A stretch of 64,000 nucleotides of DNA from Corynebacterium sp. NML98-0116 (GCF_001767255.1 NZ_CP017639.1:1324875-1388874); one strand, 5' to 3'; shown: positions 40,249 to 51,257, counted from the first letter of the stretch. The notes: generated from the letters alone by a model not told the origin. Numbers and translations are program-made.

Positions 40249-41601
40249 TTAGGCGTCTAGGCGGATCACCGAGTTGATTTGCTGCACATCCGGGTGCTGC
40301 GAGAGGCGCTCCACGATGTCACGTAGGTCCTTCTCCAGCGCCTTGTGCGTCACCACGATCAGGTGTGCCTCATCGCCGGACTCCTCCTGGCGCACTGCGG
40401 AGAGCGACACGTTTGCCTCCGCAAACTTTCGGGTCAGCTCCGCCAGCACACCAACGCGGTCGTTGACGGTCATGTTCACGTGGTAGCGAGTCGCCACCTC
40501 GTCGAAGCCGACCACTGGGTAGTTCGCGTACGGGTTCTCCGCTGGTGCACGGCCGCCGTGCACCTTGTTGCGGGCTGCACCGACCAGATCACCCAGCACT
40601 GCAGACGCGGTAGGAGCGCCACCAGCACCGTTGCCGTAGAACATCAGGCGGCCAGCAGCCTCAGCTTCGACGAAGATGGCGTTGTACGACTTATCAACGC
40701 TCGCCAGCGGGTGCTCGTTCGGGATGAGCGTCGGGTGAACGCGAGCATTAACAGCAGTGGTCTTACCGTTTTCGTCGTAGAGGCGCTCACAGATCGCCAG
40801 CAGCTTAATCGTCTGGTTCGACTGCTTCGCCGCAGCAATATCCTCAGCGGTAATCTTCGTGATGCCCTCGCAGGACACATCGTCGAACGTGACTCGTGTG
40901 TGGAAGCCCATCGAGGCAAGGATCGCTGCCTTGGAAGCCGCGTCGTGCCCCTCAACGTCGGCGGTCGGATCAGCCTCTGCGTACCCCAAACGGGTCGCCT
41001 CAGCGAGTGCTTCCTCGTAGGTCGCTCCAGTCGAAGCCATCGCGTCCAAGATGAAGTTAGTCGTACCGTTCACAATGCCGGAAATGCGCTGAACCTGGTC
41101 ACCGGCCAACGAGCGACGCAACATACCAACAACTGGAATCGCCGCAGCAACCGCTGCCTCATAATAGAGATCGACGCCTACTTCATTCGCGGCGTCGGCA
41201 AGCTCGGAACCGTGCGCTGCAACCAGCGCCTTGTTTGCCGTAACAACGGACTTACCTGCCTTCAGAGCAGACAACACCAGTTCACGCGGGTAGTCGATGC
41301 CGCCGATGACCTCGACTACAACATCAACGTCATCGCGAGTGATCAGCGAGCGAGCGTCATCAGTCAGCTCAATGCCTTGCACCTCAGGCGCATCCTTGTG
41401 CTTTTCCACGTTGGAGACCGCAACACCGCGCACCTCAAGTGGGCCACCGATACGCTGCTCAAGATTGTCAGAAAACTCCCGAATGAGGCGAAGCACCTCA
41501 CTGCCCACAGTGCCTTTCCCCAAAATAGCGACACCGACCGGCTGACCAATTCCCTTACCTGGGTAATTACCGTTACGGCTCTCTGCAGATTCGACCGACA
41601 T
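40249..41601 (-). CDS. hom: Homoserine dehydrogenase
   Basis: 450 aa. Reduces aspartate semialdehyde to homoserine. Rossmann motif VAILGKGTVGSEVLRLI, then GGIDYPRELVLSALKAGKSV, GTTNFILDAM, and a C-terminal ACT domain (YHVNMTVNDRVGVLAELTRK) that gives threonine feedback control in this genus. AGGAGAG precedes the start. A possible -10 (TACACT on the minus strand, 41649-41654) lies in the short gap to lysA, so hom-thrB may have its own promoter. Confidence 0.96.
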   Translation of the reverse strand: MSVESAESRNGNYPGKGIGQPVGVAILGKGTVGSEVLRLIREFSDNLEQRIGGPLEVRGVAVSNVEKHKDAPEVQGIELTDDARSLITRDDVDVVVEVIGGIDYPRELVLSALKAGKSVVTANKALVAAHGSELADAANEVGVDLYYEAAVAAAIPVVGMLRRSLAGDQVQRISGIVNGTTNFILDAMASTGATYEEALAEATRLGYAEADPTADVEGHDAASKAAILASMGFHTRVTFDDVSCEGITKITAEDIAAAKQSNQTIKLLAICERLYDENGKTTAVNARVHPTLIPNEHPLASVDKSYNAIFVEAEAAGRLMFYGNGAGGAPTASAVLGDLVGAARNKVHGGRAPAENPYANYPVVGFDEVATRYHVNMTVNDRVGVLAELTRKFAEANVSLSAVRQEESGDEAHLIVVTHKALEKDLRDIVERLSQHPDVQQINSVIRLDA

Positions 41602-41685
41602 CTCTAGATTCTCTCCTACTTCGATACTGGTACGTTCAGCTACGGCGCAGTGTACCGCTTTGTCTATTTCGCACAGAATACATTC

Positions 41686-43020
41686 TTATTTATATTCACG
41701 CGAGAGAATGTCTTCAACAGTTTCTCGCCGCACCATCGGCTTGATCTTTCCAGCTCGGACCGCGACCACGGCAGGGCGCCCAAATGAGTTGTAATTCGAG
41801 CTCATCGGGTAGCAATACGCTCCTGTCGCAGGCATCGCGATCAGGTCGCCGCTGACAATGTCGTCCGGCCACTGAGCATCCTCGATGAGAACATCGCCGG
41901 ACTCACAGTGGGAACCCACCACACGAGTTGCCACCGGCTGGCCGCCTGTAAACCTGTTGACCACCCGGCCCTCGTAGACGGCGTCGTAAAGCGCTGGACG
42001 AATGTTGTCGCTCATGCCACCGTTAACGGAAATGTAGCGACGCGTCTTGGTGTACGAAATCTCGACGTCTTTGACCACGCCCGCGCTGTATAGCGTAATG
42101 GCGGATGGCCCGGCGATCGCACGGCCAGGCTCGACAACCACGGTCGGCGACGAGATGCCGAGTTCACCGGCAACCTCGTCGACGGCAGCCAACAGATCTT
42201 TCGCAACCGCAGCAACGTCCAATGGCGCTTCTTCCTCAAGCTGCGCGATGCCATATCCGCCGCCAAGGTCCAAGTACTCAAGCGCAACGCCGCGCTCGGT
42301 CCAAATCTGCGCATACAGCGCAAGCACACGTTCCGCGGCGAGCTTGAACCCCTCTGCATCAAAGACCTGGGAGCCTACGTGGCAGTGCAGGCCGGTCAGG
42401 CGCAGATGCTCCGCATCGATCGCGGCACACGCCGCCTGATAGGCAGAGCCAGACGCCAAGGAAATACCAAACTTTTGGTCCTCGTGGCTCGTCGCGATGA
42501 ATTCGTGTGTGTGCGCGTCTACGCCTGGCTTCACGCGGATAAAGACCTCTTGGGTGGTCCCCATTTCCCCGGCAAGCTCATTGAGCTCTCGAAGCTCCTG
42601 GTGAGAATCAAGGACGACGTGCGCTACCCCGGAATCGATGCACAGCTGCAGAAAGCTGCGTGACTTGTTATTCCCGTGCACCGTAATCCGCTCTGGCGGA
42701 AAGTTTGCAGCAAGCGCAATGCGAAGCTCATTTTCGCTCGCAACATCAAGCGCGAGGCCTTCCTCGTCAACCCAGCGGGCAATGTGCGTGGTCAAGAACG
42801 CCTTCGACGCGTAGTGCACATGTGCTGGGTCACCGAACGCCTTTGCCATATCGCGACACCGCGAGCGGAAGTCGTCCTCATCCACCACCATGACGGGCGT
42901 ACCGTACTCTTCGGCAATCTCTGGAAGGGGCACGCCAGCGATAGTCACGACCCCGTCTTCTTCTCGTCTGGTGTTGCGTGGCCATACGTGCGCGGGAAGC
43001 GCATCAAACGCTGCGGTCAT
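41686..43020 (-). CDS. lysA: Diaminopimelate decarboxylase
   Basis: 444 aa. PLP enzyme for the last step of lysine synthesis. The PLP Lys lies in [16 protein letters not shown], and DLGGGYGI and [12 protein letters not shown] are the phosphate-binding and substrate motifs; the active-site Cys is in [10 protein letters not shown]. Ten bp downstream of argS, the conserved argS-lysA operon. Confidence 0.96.
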   Translation of the reverse strand: MTAAFDALPAHVWPRNTRREEDGVVTIAGVPLPEIAEEYGTPVMVVDEDDFRSRCRDMAKAFGDPAHVHYASKAFLTTHIARWVDEEGLALDVASENELRIALAANFPPERITVHGNNKSRSFLQLCIDSGVAHVVLDSHQELRELNELAGEMGTTQEVFIRVKPGVDAHTHEFIATSHEDQKFGISLASGSAYQAACAAIDAEHLRLTGLHCHVGSQVFDAEGFKLAAERVLALYAQIWTERGVALEYLDLGGGYGIAQLEEEAPLDVAAVAKDLLAAVDEVAGELGISSPTVVVEPGRAIAGPSAITLYSAGVVKDVEISYTKTRRYISVNGGMSDNIRPALYDAVYEGRVVNRFTGGQPVATRVVGSHCESGDVLIEDAQWPDDIVSGDLIAMPATGAYCYPMSSNYNSFGRPAVVAVRAGKIKPMVRRETVEDILSREYK

Positions 43021-43030
43021 GTACTTCCTC

Positions 43031-44683
43031 CTACATCCGTTCCGGCGCGCTCACGCCGATCATGCCGAGTGCGTTTGCAAGTACCTGGCGCGCTGCCATC
43101 GCCAGTGCAAAGCGCGCGGTATGCAACGGCTCAACTTCTTCGCCAGGCTTCGGCAGGATCTGGCAGGCGTCGTAAAACTTGTGGAAGGAGCTAGCTAGTT
43201 CCTCCGCGTAGCGCGCGATTCGGTGCGGTTCGCGCAGCTGCGCGGCGGTGCTCACCACCTCCGGGAACTCACCCAGGGTACGAATGAGGTCGCCCTCCTT
43301 TTCATGCTCAAGCAACGCAACGTCCGCGCCGTCGGTAGTGACGCCAGCTTCCTTCGCCTTGCGAGCGATGGAGCACAGACGCGCGTGACCGTACTGCACG
43401 TAGTACACGGGATTGTCGGAGGACTGCTTAGTCCACAGGTCAAGGTCAATGTCCAACGTGGAATCCACAGAGGAGCGCACGAGCGAGTAGCGAGCCCCGT
43501 CAACGCCAATAGCGTCCACGAGGTCGTTGAGAGTGATGATCGTCCCGGCGCGCTTCGACATCTTGACTGGCTGGCCATCACGCACAAGATTGACCATCTG
43601 ACCAATGAGCACCTCGACAGCCTCAGGGTCATAGCCAAGAGCCTGCGCTGCGGCGCGGAGGCGCGCAATGTAGCCGTGGTGGTCCGCGCCAAGCATGTAG
43701 ATCGCCAGTGTGTGACCGCGGTCAAACTTGTCTGCCACGTACGCGATGTCGCCCGCGATGTAGGCGGCGTCGCCATCGGACTTCAGCACGACACGGTCCT
43801 TGTCGTCGCCAAACTGGGAAGAGCGCAACCACCAGGCGCCCTCGTTTTCGTACAGGTTGCCGTTGTCTTTGAGCGTTGCAATCGCCTTATCGACGGCCCC
43901 ACTCTCAAACAGCGAGTTTTCGTGGAAGAACACGTCGAAGTCCACGCCGAACTCGTGTAGGGACTCCTTGATCTGAGCGAACATCATTTCCACGCCTGCG
44001 GCACGGAACGTTTCCTGCACGTCTTCGGGGCTGCCATCAAGCGCATTCGGCTGCTTCGCCACAATGTCGGCGGCGATGTCATTGATGTAGGAGCCGCCGT
44101 AGCCGTCCTCTGGAGTCGGCTCGCCCTTTGCCGCTGCTACTAGCGAACGTGCGAAGCGGTCAATTTGGCCACCGTGATCGTTGAAGTAGTACTCGCGGGT
44201 CACCTCGGCGCCGCTCGCTTCTAGCACGCGGCCTAGCGAGTCGCCCACAGCTGCCCAGCGGGTCCCGCCAAGGTGGATCGGGCCGGTTGGGTTCGCCGAG
44301 ACGAATTCGAGGTTGATGCGCTGGCCGTCAAGAAGAGATGATTTGCCGAAGGTCTCGCCTGCCGCCAGGATGTCCGCAACCAGCTGTCCCTGCGCGTCCG
44401 TGGCGAGGCGCAGGTTCAAGAACCCTGGGCCTGCGACGTCAGCTTCTGCGATTGCGGGGGTTTCCAGGAGGACGTCGGCAAGCCACTGCGCAAGCTCGCG
44501 CGGGTTCGTACCGGCTTTCTTCGCCACCTGCAGTGCGATATTCGTAGCGTAATCGCCGTGCTCAGGGTTGCGCGGGCGCTCGACGGTCACTGCATCGGGC
44601 ACGACGGATGCGTCGAGATTGTGGTCGGAAAGCACCTTGACGGTCGCTTCATGAACTGTTGTAGCGAGATCAGCTGGAGTCAT
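43031..44683 (-). CDS. argS: Arginyl-tRNA synthetase
   Basis: 550 aa from the ATG at 44683 (MTPADLAT, as in C. glutamicum); a TTG two codons earlier is not preferred. Class I synthetase: HIGH-like [15 protein letters not shown] near residue 130, KMSKR in [13 protein letters not shown], and the C-terminal anticodon-binding DALR domain. First gene of argS-lysA. The promoter should lie in the 233-bp gap to lldP. Confidence 0.96.
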   Translation of the reverse strand: MTPADLATTVHEATVKVLSDHNLDASVVPDAVTVERPRNPEHGDYATNIALQVAKKAGTNPRELAQWLADVLLETPAIAEADVAGPGFLNLRLATDAQGQLVADILAAGETFGKSSLLDGQRINLEFVSANPTGPIHLGGTRWAAVGDSLGRVLEASGAEVTREYYFNDHGGQIDRFARSLVAAAKGEPTPEDGYGGSYINDIAADIVAKQPNALDGSPEDVQETFRAAGVEMMFAQIKESLHEFGVDFDVFFHENSLFESGAVDKAIATLKDNGNLYENEGAWWLRSSQFGDDKDRVVLKSDGDAAYIAGDIAYVADKFDRGHTLAIYMLGADHHGYIARLRAAAQALGYDPEAVEVLIGQMVNLVRDGQPVKMSKRAGTIITLNDLVDAIGVDGARYSLVRSSVDSTLDIDLDLWTKQSSDNPVYYVQYGHARLCSIARKAKEAGVTTDGADVALLEHEKEGDLIRTLGEFPEVVSTAAQLREPHRIARYAEELASSFHKFYDACQILPKPGEEVEPLHTARFALAMAARQVLANALGMIGVSAPERM

Positions 44684-44916
44684 GGGCAAACAGTCTAATT
44701 CACGTGCCGGACATTCTCCCTATTCCCCCATAAATGCCGCGCGACCCCCATTTGACTACCCCCACCATAGGTACTGAAAACGCTACTAGCTTGAACTTCT
44801 ACAGACCTCATCCATTTGTGTGACCTAGCATACTTTTTGGTTTTCTCATTGCAGATGTCACCACAGTACTTTGGGGAGGTATTTTGTGTAGCCCTCTGAC
44901 TCCAAGGAGTGTCTCA

Positions 44917-46593
44917 GTGGACAAGTTTCAAATTATTACCGACGCAGTAGGGGGAAGCCTCGGGCTTTCTGCGCTCGTTTCCACGATTCCCCTTCTCACA
45001 TTTTTCTTCATGCTGCTCGCGGTCAAGGCCCGCGCGCACACATCCGGCGCAGTAGCGCTGGTCGCAGCTATCGCAGTCGCGATATTCGGGTTCAACATGC
45101 CAACCGAGATGGCACTTGCGACTGCACTACGCGGCGGATTGTTCGGACTCTTCCCAATCGTGTGGGTGATCTTGACCGCGATCTGGTTTTACCAAATTAC
45201 GGTTGCATCGCGTCGCTTTGAAGATCTTCGCCTGGTCTTTGACAAGATGGGCAGCGGCGACGTCCGCATCCAAGCAATGCTCATTGCGTTCTGCTTCGGT
45301 GGCCTACTCGAGGCCCTCGCTGGATTCGGCGCACCCGTCGCGATTACCGCGACGATGATTCTGGCGCTCGGCATCCCACCTTTGAAAGCCGCAACGGTAG
45401 TCCTGATTGCAAATACAGCGCCTGTGGCATTCGGCGCCGTCGCCATCCCCATTACCACCGCGGGCGAGGTCGGTGGCCGCACCCTCGAGCAAACGCAGAA
45501 CATCGCCGCGATCGTTGGCCACCAAACCCCTCTGCTCGCATTCTTTGTTCCTTTCATCATCGCAGCAATTATCGACGGCTGGCGAGGCATCAAAGAAACC
45601 GCGCCTATCGCGGTGACGATCGGGCTGAGCTTCGGCATTGCCCAGTGGTGGACATCGAACCACTTCGCCTACCAGCTCACGGATGTCGTAGCCTGCATCG
45701 TTGCCCTTGGGGCTGCCTTCGTGGCGCTTCGCTTCTGGAAGCCTTCGACTACTGCCGCTCTCCGCGAACGCCTCGGCTTGCCTGAGCACGAGGACAATAC
45801 TGAACTGCCTGGCACCCGAGTCTGGATGGCGCTGATGCCGTACGCAGTCGTGGTTGTCGTCTTCGGTCTAGCGAACCTGGGCACAACCATTCCGCAGTGG
45901 CTGAGCTCGTTCAAGATCAGCCTGACATGGCCTGTTATCGAGCGCGGACTGCTCTTCAACCAGCTGGGTGAGCCAATCAACACCGACTACACCTTCGCCT
46001 ACATCAACAACCCCGGCACGCTCCTGGTCATTTCTGGCCTCATCGTCGCTATCGCCTACATGATCTTTGACGGCAACGGTCTCTACCAGCTCAACTGGGC
46101 ACAGGTGGGACGTGAGTTCGTCGATACTTTCTGGCGCATGCGTTGGTCATCCACCACTATCATGTTGGTGCTCGCGTTGGCCTACGTCATGAACTACTCG
46201 GGCCAGACCGTTTCTATCGGCGAATTTTTCGCCAACATGGGCGGCGTATTCGCATTCGCTGCCCCAGTGCTTGGTTGGGTCGGCGTGGCAGTAACAGGCT
46301 CCGACACATCCGCCAACGCGCTGTTCGCTAACCTCCAAGTCACCGCTGCAAATAAGTTGGGCCTCAACCCAGACCTGATGTTGGCGGCAAATACGACCGG
46401 CGGTGTCGTCGGAAAGATGATTTCGCCGCAATCCCTCGCTATTGCCGCGACAGCTGTGAATTTGGAGGGCAAAGAGTCCGAACTCTTTAAGAAAGTTGCA
46501 GGCTTTTCCGTGGTCTTCTTGGTTGCAGTGTGCCTGATTGTCTTCCTACAAACCAACCTACTGAGTTTTCTAGCTCCAACTGTTGTACCGTAG
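44917..46593 (+). CDS. lldP: L-lactate permease
   Basis: 558 aa from the GTG at 44917, chosen because AAGGAG lies 8 bases upstream; an open frame from 44884 is not preferred. LctP family with about 12-14 membrane helices (for example FGGLLEALAGFGAPVAITAT and VAVTGSDTSANALFANLQV). Imports lactate with protons. It leads the lactate operon lldP-lutA-lutB-lutC. No LldR-type regulator gene is in the window. Confidence 0.92.
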   Translation: MDKFQIITDAVGGSLGLSALVSTIPLLTFFFMLLAVKARAHTSGAVALVAAIAVAIFGFNMPTEMALATALRGGLFGLFPIVWVILTAIWFYQITVASRRFEDLRLVFDKMGSGDVRIQAMLIAFCFGGLLEALAGFGAPVAITATMILALGIPPLKAATVVLIANTAPVAFGAVAIPITTAGEVGGRTLEQTQNIAAIVGHQTPLLAFFVPFIIAAIIDGWRGIKETAPIAVTIGLSFGIAQWWTSNHFAYQLTDVVACIVALGAAFVALRFWKPSTTAALRERLGLPEHEDNTELPGTRVWMALMPYAVVVVVFGLANLGTTIPQWLSSFKISLTWPVIERGLLFNQLGEPINTDYTFAYINNPGTLLVISGLIVAIAYMIFDGNGLYQLNWAQVGREFVDTFWRMRWSSTTIMLVLALAYVMNYSGQTVSIGEFFANMGGVFAFAAPVLGWVGVAVTGSDTSANALFANLQVTAANKLGLNPDLMLAANTTGGVVGKMISPQSLAIAATAVNLEGKESELFKKVAGFSVVFLVAVCLIVFLQTNLLSFLAPTVVP

Positions 46594-46641
46594 ACGTATT
46601 ACCATTATCTGTATCGTTCACGACCATCAAAGGAGTCCACA

Positions 46642-47427
46642 TTGCGAGTAGCACTGTTTTCTACTTGTATCGGTGACGCCCTGTTTCCTGACGCCCACAA
46701 GGCCTCAGCACTTGTCCTATCTCGTCTGGGCTACGACGTAGTCTTCCCTGAGGGACAAACCTGCTGTGGCCAGATGCACGTCAACACGGGCTACCAGGAA
46801 CAAGCTGTGCCAATCATTCAGACATATGCCGATGCGTTTGCTGACCCATCCATCGACTATGTTGTGGCCCCTTCCGGCTCGTGCGCTGGTGCAGTTCGCG
46901 AACAGCACGTGCGCCTCGCCGAGCGCTACGGAAACAAGGCACTTGTCGACGGCGCTACGCAGGCAGCGAAGAAAACCTACGAGCTCACGGAGTTCATCGT
47001 GGACGTCGCTGGCGTGACCAACCTCGGCGCGTTCTTCCCACACAGGGTGACCTACCACGAGTCTTGTCACTCTCGCCGCTTCCTGAAGGTCGGCGACCGC
47101 CCTTACAAGTTGCTTGAAGCCGTCGAAGGCATCGAGCTCGTGGACCTGCCGAACGTCGAAGAGTGCTGCGGATTCGGCGGCACCTTCTCGGTGAAGCTGC
47201 CCGAGGTTTCCGCAGCGATGGTTTCCGACAAGGTGCGCCACATCAAGGAGTCAAAGGCGGAGTTTGTCACCGCCGGTGACTCCTCGTGCTTGATGAACAT
47301 CGCAGGCGCGATGAGCCGTCAGCACAACGGCATCCGCGCGCTGCACATTGCAGAGATTCTCGCCTCCACGAAGGAACACCCGTGGACGCCAACGACCGCT
47401 GCGTACTCGAAGGAGAAAATGCTGTGA
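46642..47427 (+). CDS. lutA: L-lactate oxidation iron-sulfur protein LutA
   Basis: 261 aa, CCG-domain protein of the LutABC lactate-oxidising complex. Two Cys-rich repeats are visible: GQTCCGQMHVNTGYQEQA with PSGSCAGAV, and YHESCHSRRF with EECCGFGGTFSVKLP. A TTG start is used, after AAGGAG. It lies 48 bp after lldP and its stop overlaps the lutB start. Confidence 0.92.
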   Translation: MRVALFSTCIGDALFPDAHKASALVLSRLGYDVVFPEGQTCCGQMHVNTGYQEQAVPIIQTYADAFADPSIDYVVAPSGSCAGAVREQHVRLAERYGNKALVDGATQAAKKTYELTEFIVDVAGVTNLGAFFPHRVTYHESCHSRRFLKVGDRPYKLLEAVEGIELVDLPNVEECCGFGGTFSVKLPEVSAAMVSDKVRHIKESKAEFVTAGDSSCLMNIAGAMSRQHNGIRALHIAEILASTKEHPWTPTTAAYSKEKML

Positions 47428-48953
47428 AAGTTGCACTCGGCAAGCCAACGATGCCCCCAGTGGCGCAAGGACCGAACCACCTGCGTGGCTCGGAGCGCTT
47501 CGGACAGGCTGCGCACCACGAACTCGACAACGTTACGAAGCGTCGAAACCTCAACTACGCAACCACTGCTATTCGTGTAAAGCGCCAAAACGTTGTGGAC
47601 GAACTCGATGACTGGCAGGAGCTTCGCACCGCTGGCTCCACCATCAAGCAGGATGTTGCGGCCCGCATGCCTGAGCTGCTCGAGGAGTTCGAGCGCAACG
47701 TCACCGCTCGCGGTGGCCACGTTCACTGGGCACGCGACGCCCAGGAAGCCAACGACATCATAGCTTCGCTCATTGAGGAGACAGGCGAGACTGAAGTCGT
47801 CAAGATTAAGTCGATGGCGACGCAGGAAATCGCGCTCAACGAGGAGCTAGAAAAGCGCGGCATCCATGCACAGGAAACCGACCTTGCGGAGCTCATCGTT
47901 CAGCTCGGCGAAGACTTCCCATCACACATCCTGGTGCCAGCGATCCACCGCAACCGCGAAGAGATCCGAAACATCTTCGTGGACAAGATGCCCAACACCG
48001 ACGACTCGCTGACGAACAATCCGGCAGAGTTGGCCGAAGCCTCTCGCATTTTCCTCCGCGAGCAGTTCATGAAGGCCAAGGTGGCTATCTCCGGTGTCAA
48101 CTTCGGTATCGCTGAGACCGGCACGGTCTCCATCGTCGAATCCGAGGGCAACGGTCGCATGTGTCTGACGCTGCCGGAGACACTGATCTCCGTCATGGGT
48201 ATCGAGAAGTTGCTGCCGAAGTTCGAGGACTTGGGCGCGTTCTTGCAGTTGCTCCCGCGCTCCTCCACCGGCGAGCGTATGAACCCGTACACCTCACTGT
48301 GGTCAGGTGTGACGGAGGGCGATGGCCCGCAGAACTTCCACATCGTTCTCCTGGACAACGGTCGTACCCACGCGATGTCGAACGAGATCGGCCGCGAAGC
48401 ACTGAAGTGCATTCGCTGCTCCGCATGCCTCAACGTGTGCCCGGTCTACGAGCGCGCTGGCGGCCACTCCTACGGCTCGACATACCCTGGCCCAATCGGC
48501 GCGATTATCACGCCGCAGCTGACCGGCATCGAGTCTGCCGAGGACCCGAACGCGTCGCTCCCATTCGCATCTTCCCTGTGTGGGCGCTGCAACGAAGTGT
48601 GCCCAGTGAAGATCCCGATCACAGACATCCTGCTTGAGCTTCGCCACCAAAAGGTAAAGGAGCACAAGCCGTTCCTGGAATCCACAGCCTTCGGCGCTAT
48701 TTCCCTACTGTGGGGCAAGCCTGCACTGTGGAACGCCGCAATGCACGTTGTAGCGCTGGGTCGCGTACTTGGCGGTTTCAAGGGCGAAATTTCCTCGATG
48801 CCCGGTTTCGTTGCTGGCTGGACCGATTACCGCGACGTAGCAGTTCCGCCGAAGAAGTCGTTCCGCCAGTGGTGGAATACGGACGAGGCGAAGGACCTCC
48901 TCGCTGAGGCCCGTCGCGAAGGGATCCCAGCGAATGTCAGGAAGGATGGCTAA
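47424..48953 (+). CDS. lutB: L-lactate oxidation iron-sulfur protein LutB
   Basis: 509 aa from the GTG at 47424, which overlaps the lutA stop and has AAGGAG upstream; the longer frame into lutA is not used. The N-terminal LUD domain (VKIKSMATQEIALNEELE, ISGVNFGIAETGTVSIVESE) is followed by two [4Fe-4S] motifs, CIRCSACLNVCPVY and CGRCNEVCPVKIPI. Part of the LutABC complex that passes electrons from L-lactate. Followed 2 bp later by the broken lutC. Confidence 0.93.
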   Translation: MKVALGKPTMPPVAQGPNHLRGSERFGQAAHHELDNVTKRRNLNYATTAIRVKRQNVVDELDDWQELRTAGSTIKQDVAARMPELLEEFERNVTARGGHVHWARDAQEANDIIASLIEETGETEVVKIKSMATQEIALNEELEKRGIHAQETDLAELIVQLGEDFPSHILVPAIHRNREEIRNIFVDKMPNTDDSLTNNPAELAEASRIFLREQFMKAKVAISGVNFGIAETGTVSIVESEGNGRMCLTLPETLISVMGIEKLLPKFEDLGAFLQLLPRSSTGERMNPYTSLWSGVTEGDGPQNFHIVLLDNGRTHAMSNEIGREALKCIRCSACLNVCPVYERAGGHSYGSTYPGPIGAIITPQLTGIESAEDPNASLPFASSLCGRCNEVCPVKIPITDILLELRHQKVKEHKPFLESTAFGAISLLWGKPALWNAAMHVVALGRVLGGFKGEISSMPGFVAGWTDYRDVAVPPKKSFRQWWNTDEAKDLLAEARREGIPANVRKDG

Positions 48954-48955
48954 CA

Positions 48956-49601
48956 ATGTCAAGCACCCGAAATGAAAGCGCGAAGCGCGAGATTCTTGAC
49001 CGCATCCGCACTGCACAGAAGCTCTCCCATACCCCAGAGCACGTCGAACCTGTGCGCGAGTACCGCACCACCAGCGACCACACTCCCGAGCAGTTGCGCG
49101 AGATTCTCATCGATCGTCTTCTGGACTACAAGGCAACGGTTGTAGAGACAACCGAGGAGACCCTTGCCGCAGACATCGCCAGATATTCTGGCCAAGCGCG
49201 AGACAACCGAGATTGTTTACGCACCGGGTCTCGACACCGCGCTGTTCGAGAAGTTCGACGGGAGTGCCCGCCCAGACGACCCATCGAGCGATCCGCGTGA
49301 GCTCGGCACTATCGGTGCCGCGGTAACGGATTCCCACGTCACTTCAGCACAGACCGGTTCGATCGTGCTCGAAGCTGGCGAGCTGTGCGGCCGCCGTGCA
49401 CTGTCACTGGTCCCCGATCGCCATGTGGTCATCGTCCGTCCAGAGTCAGTGGTCTACGGCGTGCCGGAAATGATCGCTCGCATCGATCCGGAAAAACCCG
49501 CTACCATGATTTCTGGTGGTTCAGCGACCTCAGATATCGAGCTTGTTCGTGTCGAGGGCGTCCACGGGCCCCGCGACCTGATCGTGATGGTTGTGAAGTA
49601 G
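48956..49601 (+). pseudogene. lutC: LutC lactate utilisation protein, frameshifted
   Basis: Two overlapping frames together make one LutC. The first (from ATG 48956) gives SSTRNESAKREILDRIRTAQ through TLAADIA, then runs into foreign text ending at 49300. The second frame (plus one) continues [20 protein letters not shown] to the normal C-terminus at 49601, with the LUD motif [11 protein letters not shown]-like [20 protein letters not shown]. The total, 646 bp, is 215 codons plus one base. One extra base near 49181 (an A before GATATT) explains the break. It is not in a homopolymer run. LutC is probably not made at full length unless this is a sequencing error. Confidence 0.85.
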
Positions 49602-49618
49602 AAACACACCGTCGACAT

Positions 49619-49656
49619 TCCCTACCGATCAGCGCATCGGTAGGGATTTGTCTTTT
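49619..49656 (+). terminator. Terminator of the lactate operon
   Basis: A perfect 11-bp stem (TCCCTACCGAT with ATCGGTAGGGA, loop CAGCGC) is followed by TTTGTCTTTT. It lies 17 bp after the lutC stop. Confidence 0.88.
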
Positions 49657-49679
49657 CGCACCCCAACGGAAGGAATGCA

Positions 49680-51257
49680 ATGCGCACCACAGCTTCAGTA
49701 ATTGCGGCGCTCGGACTGCTTGGCATGGCCGTCGTAACGCCTGCTACTGCGCAGCCAGCACCGGCTGTGCAGTGGACCAAATGCCCGAAAGAAGTCAAAG
49801 ATTCAACAGCGCAGTGCGGACACATCGACGTCCCAATGCGCTACAACCAGCCGAACGGCAAGAAGATTCAAATTGGATTCGTACGAGTCCCAGCGAAAAC
49901 CCAAGCGCGCCGAGGCGCACTGTTTACCAACCCCGGTGGCCCAGGTGGCGACGCCTACGCCTACGCCGCCGGCAATATCCTCGAGTTTCCGAAAGAGCTC
50001 AACAACGAGTGGGACATCATCGGTGTACAACCGCGCGGGCTGCCCGGCTCCACGGCGCTCGAGTGCGCAATTCCCGATGTGAACGATCCTAGCCAGATAG
50101 CCAAACTCACCGCTGACAGTCTGTTCAACGCGGGAGGTTTCAACCGCTCGGCTTGCCAAGGTGACAAGCCTGGCTACCCCGAAACCATCACCACGGAAAA
50201 TACCGCGCGCGATTGGGAGGAAGTTCGACGCGCCCTGGGTTACCAGCAGGTTTCTATCCTCGGCGTCTCCTACGGCACCTACCTTGGCTCCGTGTACGCG
50301 ACTCTATTTCCACAGCACACCGACAAAGTAGTGCTTGACTCCGCCATGGACCCCACCCGCTCCTGGAACGGCATTGCCGCCGACCAACAAGCGGCGTACG
50401 AGAAAGCACTCAACGAATACTTCGCCTGGGTAGCACTCAATGACGCCAAGTATCACATGGGCAACACCCCGCTGAAGGCATACCAGTACTGGTCGCGCAA
50501 GGTCAGTGCACAAGCTGGCACCAACCCAACTGTCACTCCCCCGCCTGCACGCGTTGGTGATCTGCCAGCGGGCCTGGAGTTCGCCGGACAGGCTGGCGCG
50601 GACGCCATGACGGCAGTCGGGAAAACCCGTGTCGAAGGTGAAGGCGTCATCAGCCGCATGCTGAACCCTGGTGCTGTACAAGCTAAGTCGCCGCTCCTGC
50701 AGGAGACCCGCGCTATGCTTCCAACCCCAAAGATGTGGGACTACCTGGCAAGGTCCACAAACGGCACCCTGACCGCTGAAGAATCGAAGCAGCCGTCCAA
50801 GGAAGAGATTCAGCAGGCGGTGGATCAAATGATGGCGGTCGAGCAGCTGCAAGCTGCCCAGTGGTGCAATGAGAACGTTGTCCCCGGCGACCCAACGCTG
50901 CTCCCCTCATTTGCATGGTCACAGCTCACGGGAGACCCGTTTACTTTCTTCAACGCTTCACGCGGCTCAGGGTGGTACTGCAACGGGGCCGGCGCAGTCA
51001 CCGGAATGGCACCCCTGAACGGGGCGGCATTAAAGACTCGCCCATTGCAGCTATCCGCGACCCGTGACCCCCAGACGCCGTACTCAGGCCACGGACAACT
51101 CGCCCGCAGAATGGGCACCCAGGTAGTCACGATTCACGGCCCAGGCCACGCACACTTCGGCACCGGCAATAAAGTTGTCGACGCCACCGTCATCAACTAC
51201 CTGCGCACCGGCAAGGCCGATCGCACTGATGCACCAGGCTACTGGGAGGCCCAATAG
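49680..51257 (+). CDS. Secreted alpha/beta hydrolase, tripeptidyl aminopeptidase-like
   Basis: 525 aa. A signal peptide (residues 1-24, ending PATA before QPAPAVQW) predicts export. Alpha/beta-hydrolase motifs: oxyanion region LFTNPGGPGGDAYAY, nucleophile Ser in ILGVSYGTYLGSVYA near residue 203, catalytic Asp in ATRDPQTPY and His in GPGHAHFG near the C-terminus, with a TAP-like C-terminal domain. This matches secreted tripeptidyl aminopeptidases and related esterases of actinobacteria; substrate is unknown. GGAAGG precedes the ATG. It stands alone between two terminators or promoters. Confidence 0.82.
   Translation: MRTTASVIAALGLLGMAVVTPATAQPAPAVQWTKCPKEVKDSTAQCGHIDVPMRYNQPNGKKIQIGFVRVPAKTQARRGALFTNPGGPGGDAYAYAAGNILEFPKELNNEWDIIGVQPRGLPGSTALECAIPDVNDPSQIAKLTADSLFNAGGFNRSACQGDKPGYPETITTENTARDWEEVRRALGYQQVSILGVSYGTYLGSVYATLFPQHTDKVVLDSAMDPTRSWNGIAADQQAAYEKALNEYFAWVALNDAKYHMGNTPLKAYQYWSRKVSAQAGTNPTVTPPPARVGDLPAGLEFAGQAGADAMTAVGKTRVEGEGVISRMLNPGAVQAKSPLLQETRAMLPTPKMWDYLARSTNGTLTAEESKQPSKEEIQQAVDQMMAVEQLQAAQWCNENVVPGDPTLLPSFAWSQLTGDPFTFFNASRGSGWYCNGAGAVTGMAPLNGAALKTRPLQLSATRDPQTPYSGHGQLARRMGTQVVTIHGPGHAHFGTGNKVVDATVINYLRTGKADRTDAPGYWEAQ

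Noticed and set aside
49170-49200. Programmed ribosomal frameshift in lutC
   Set aside because: No slippery heptamer, internal Shine-Dalgarno or rare-codon/stop arrangement is seen at the junction, and LutC is not known to be recoded.
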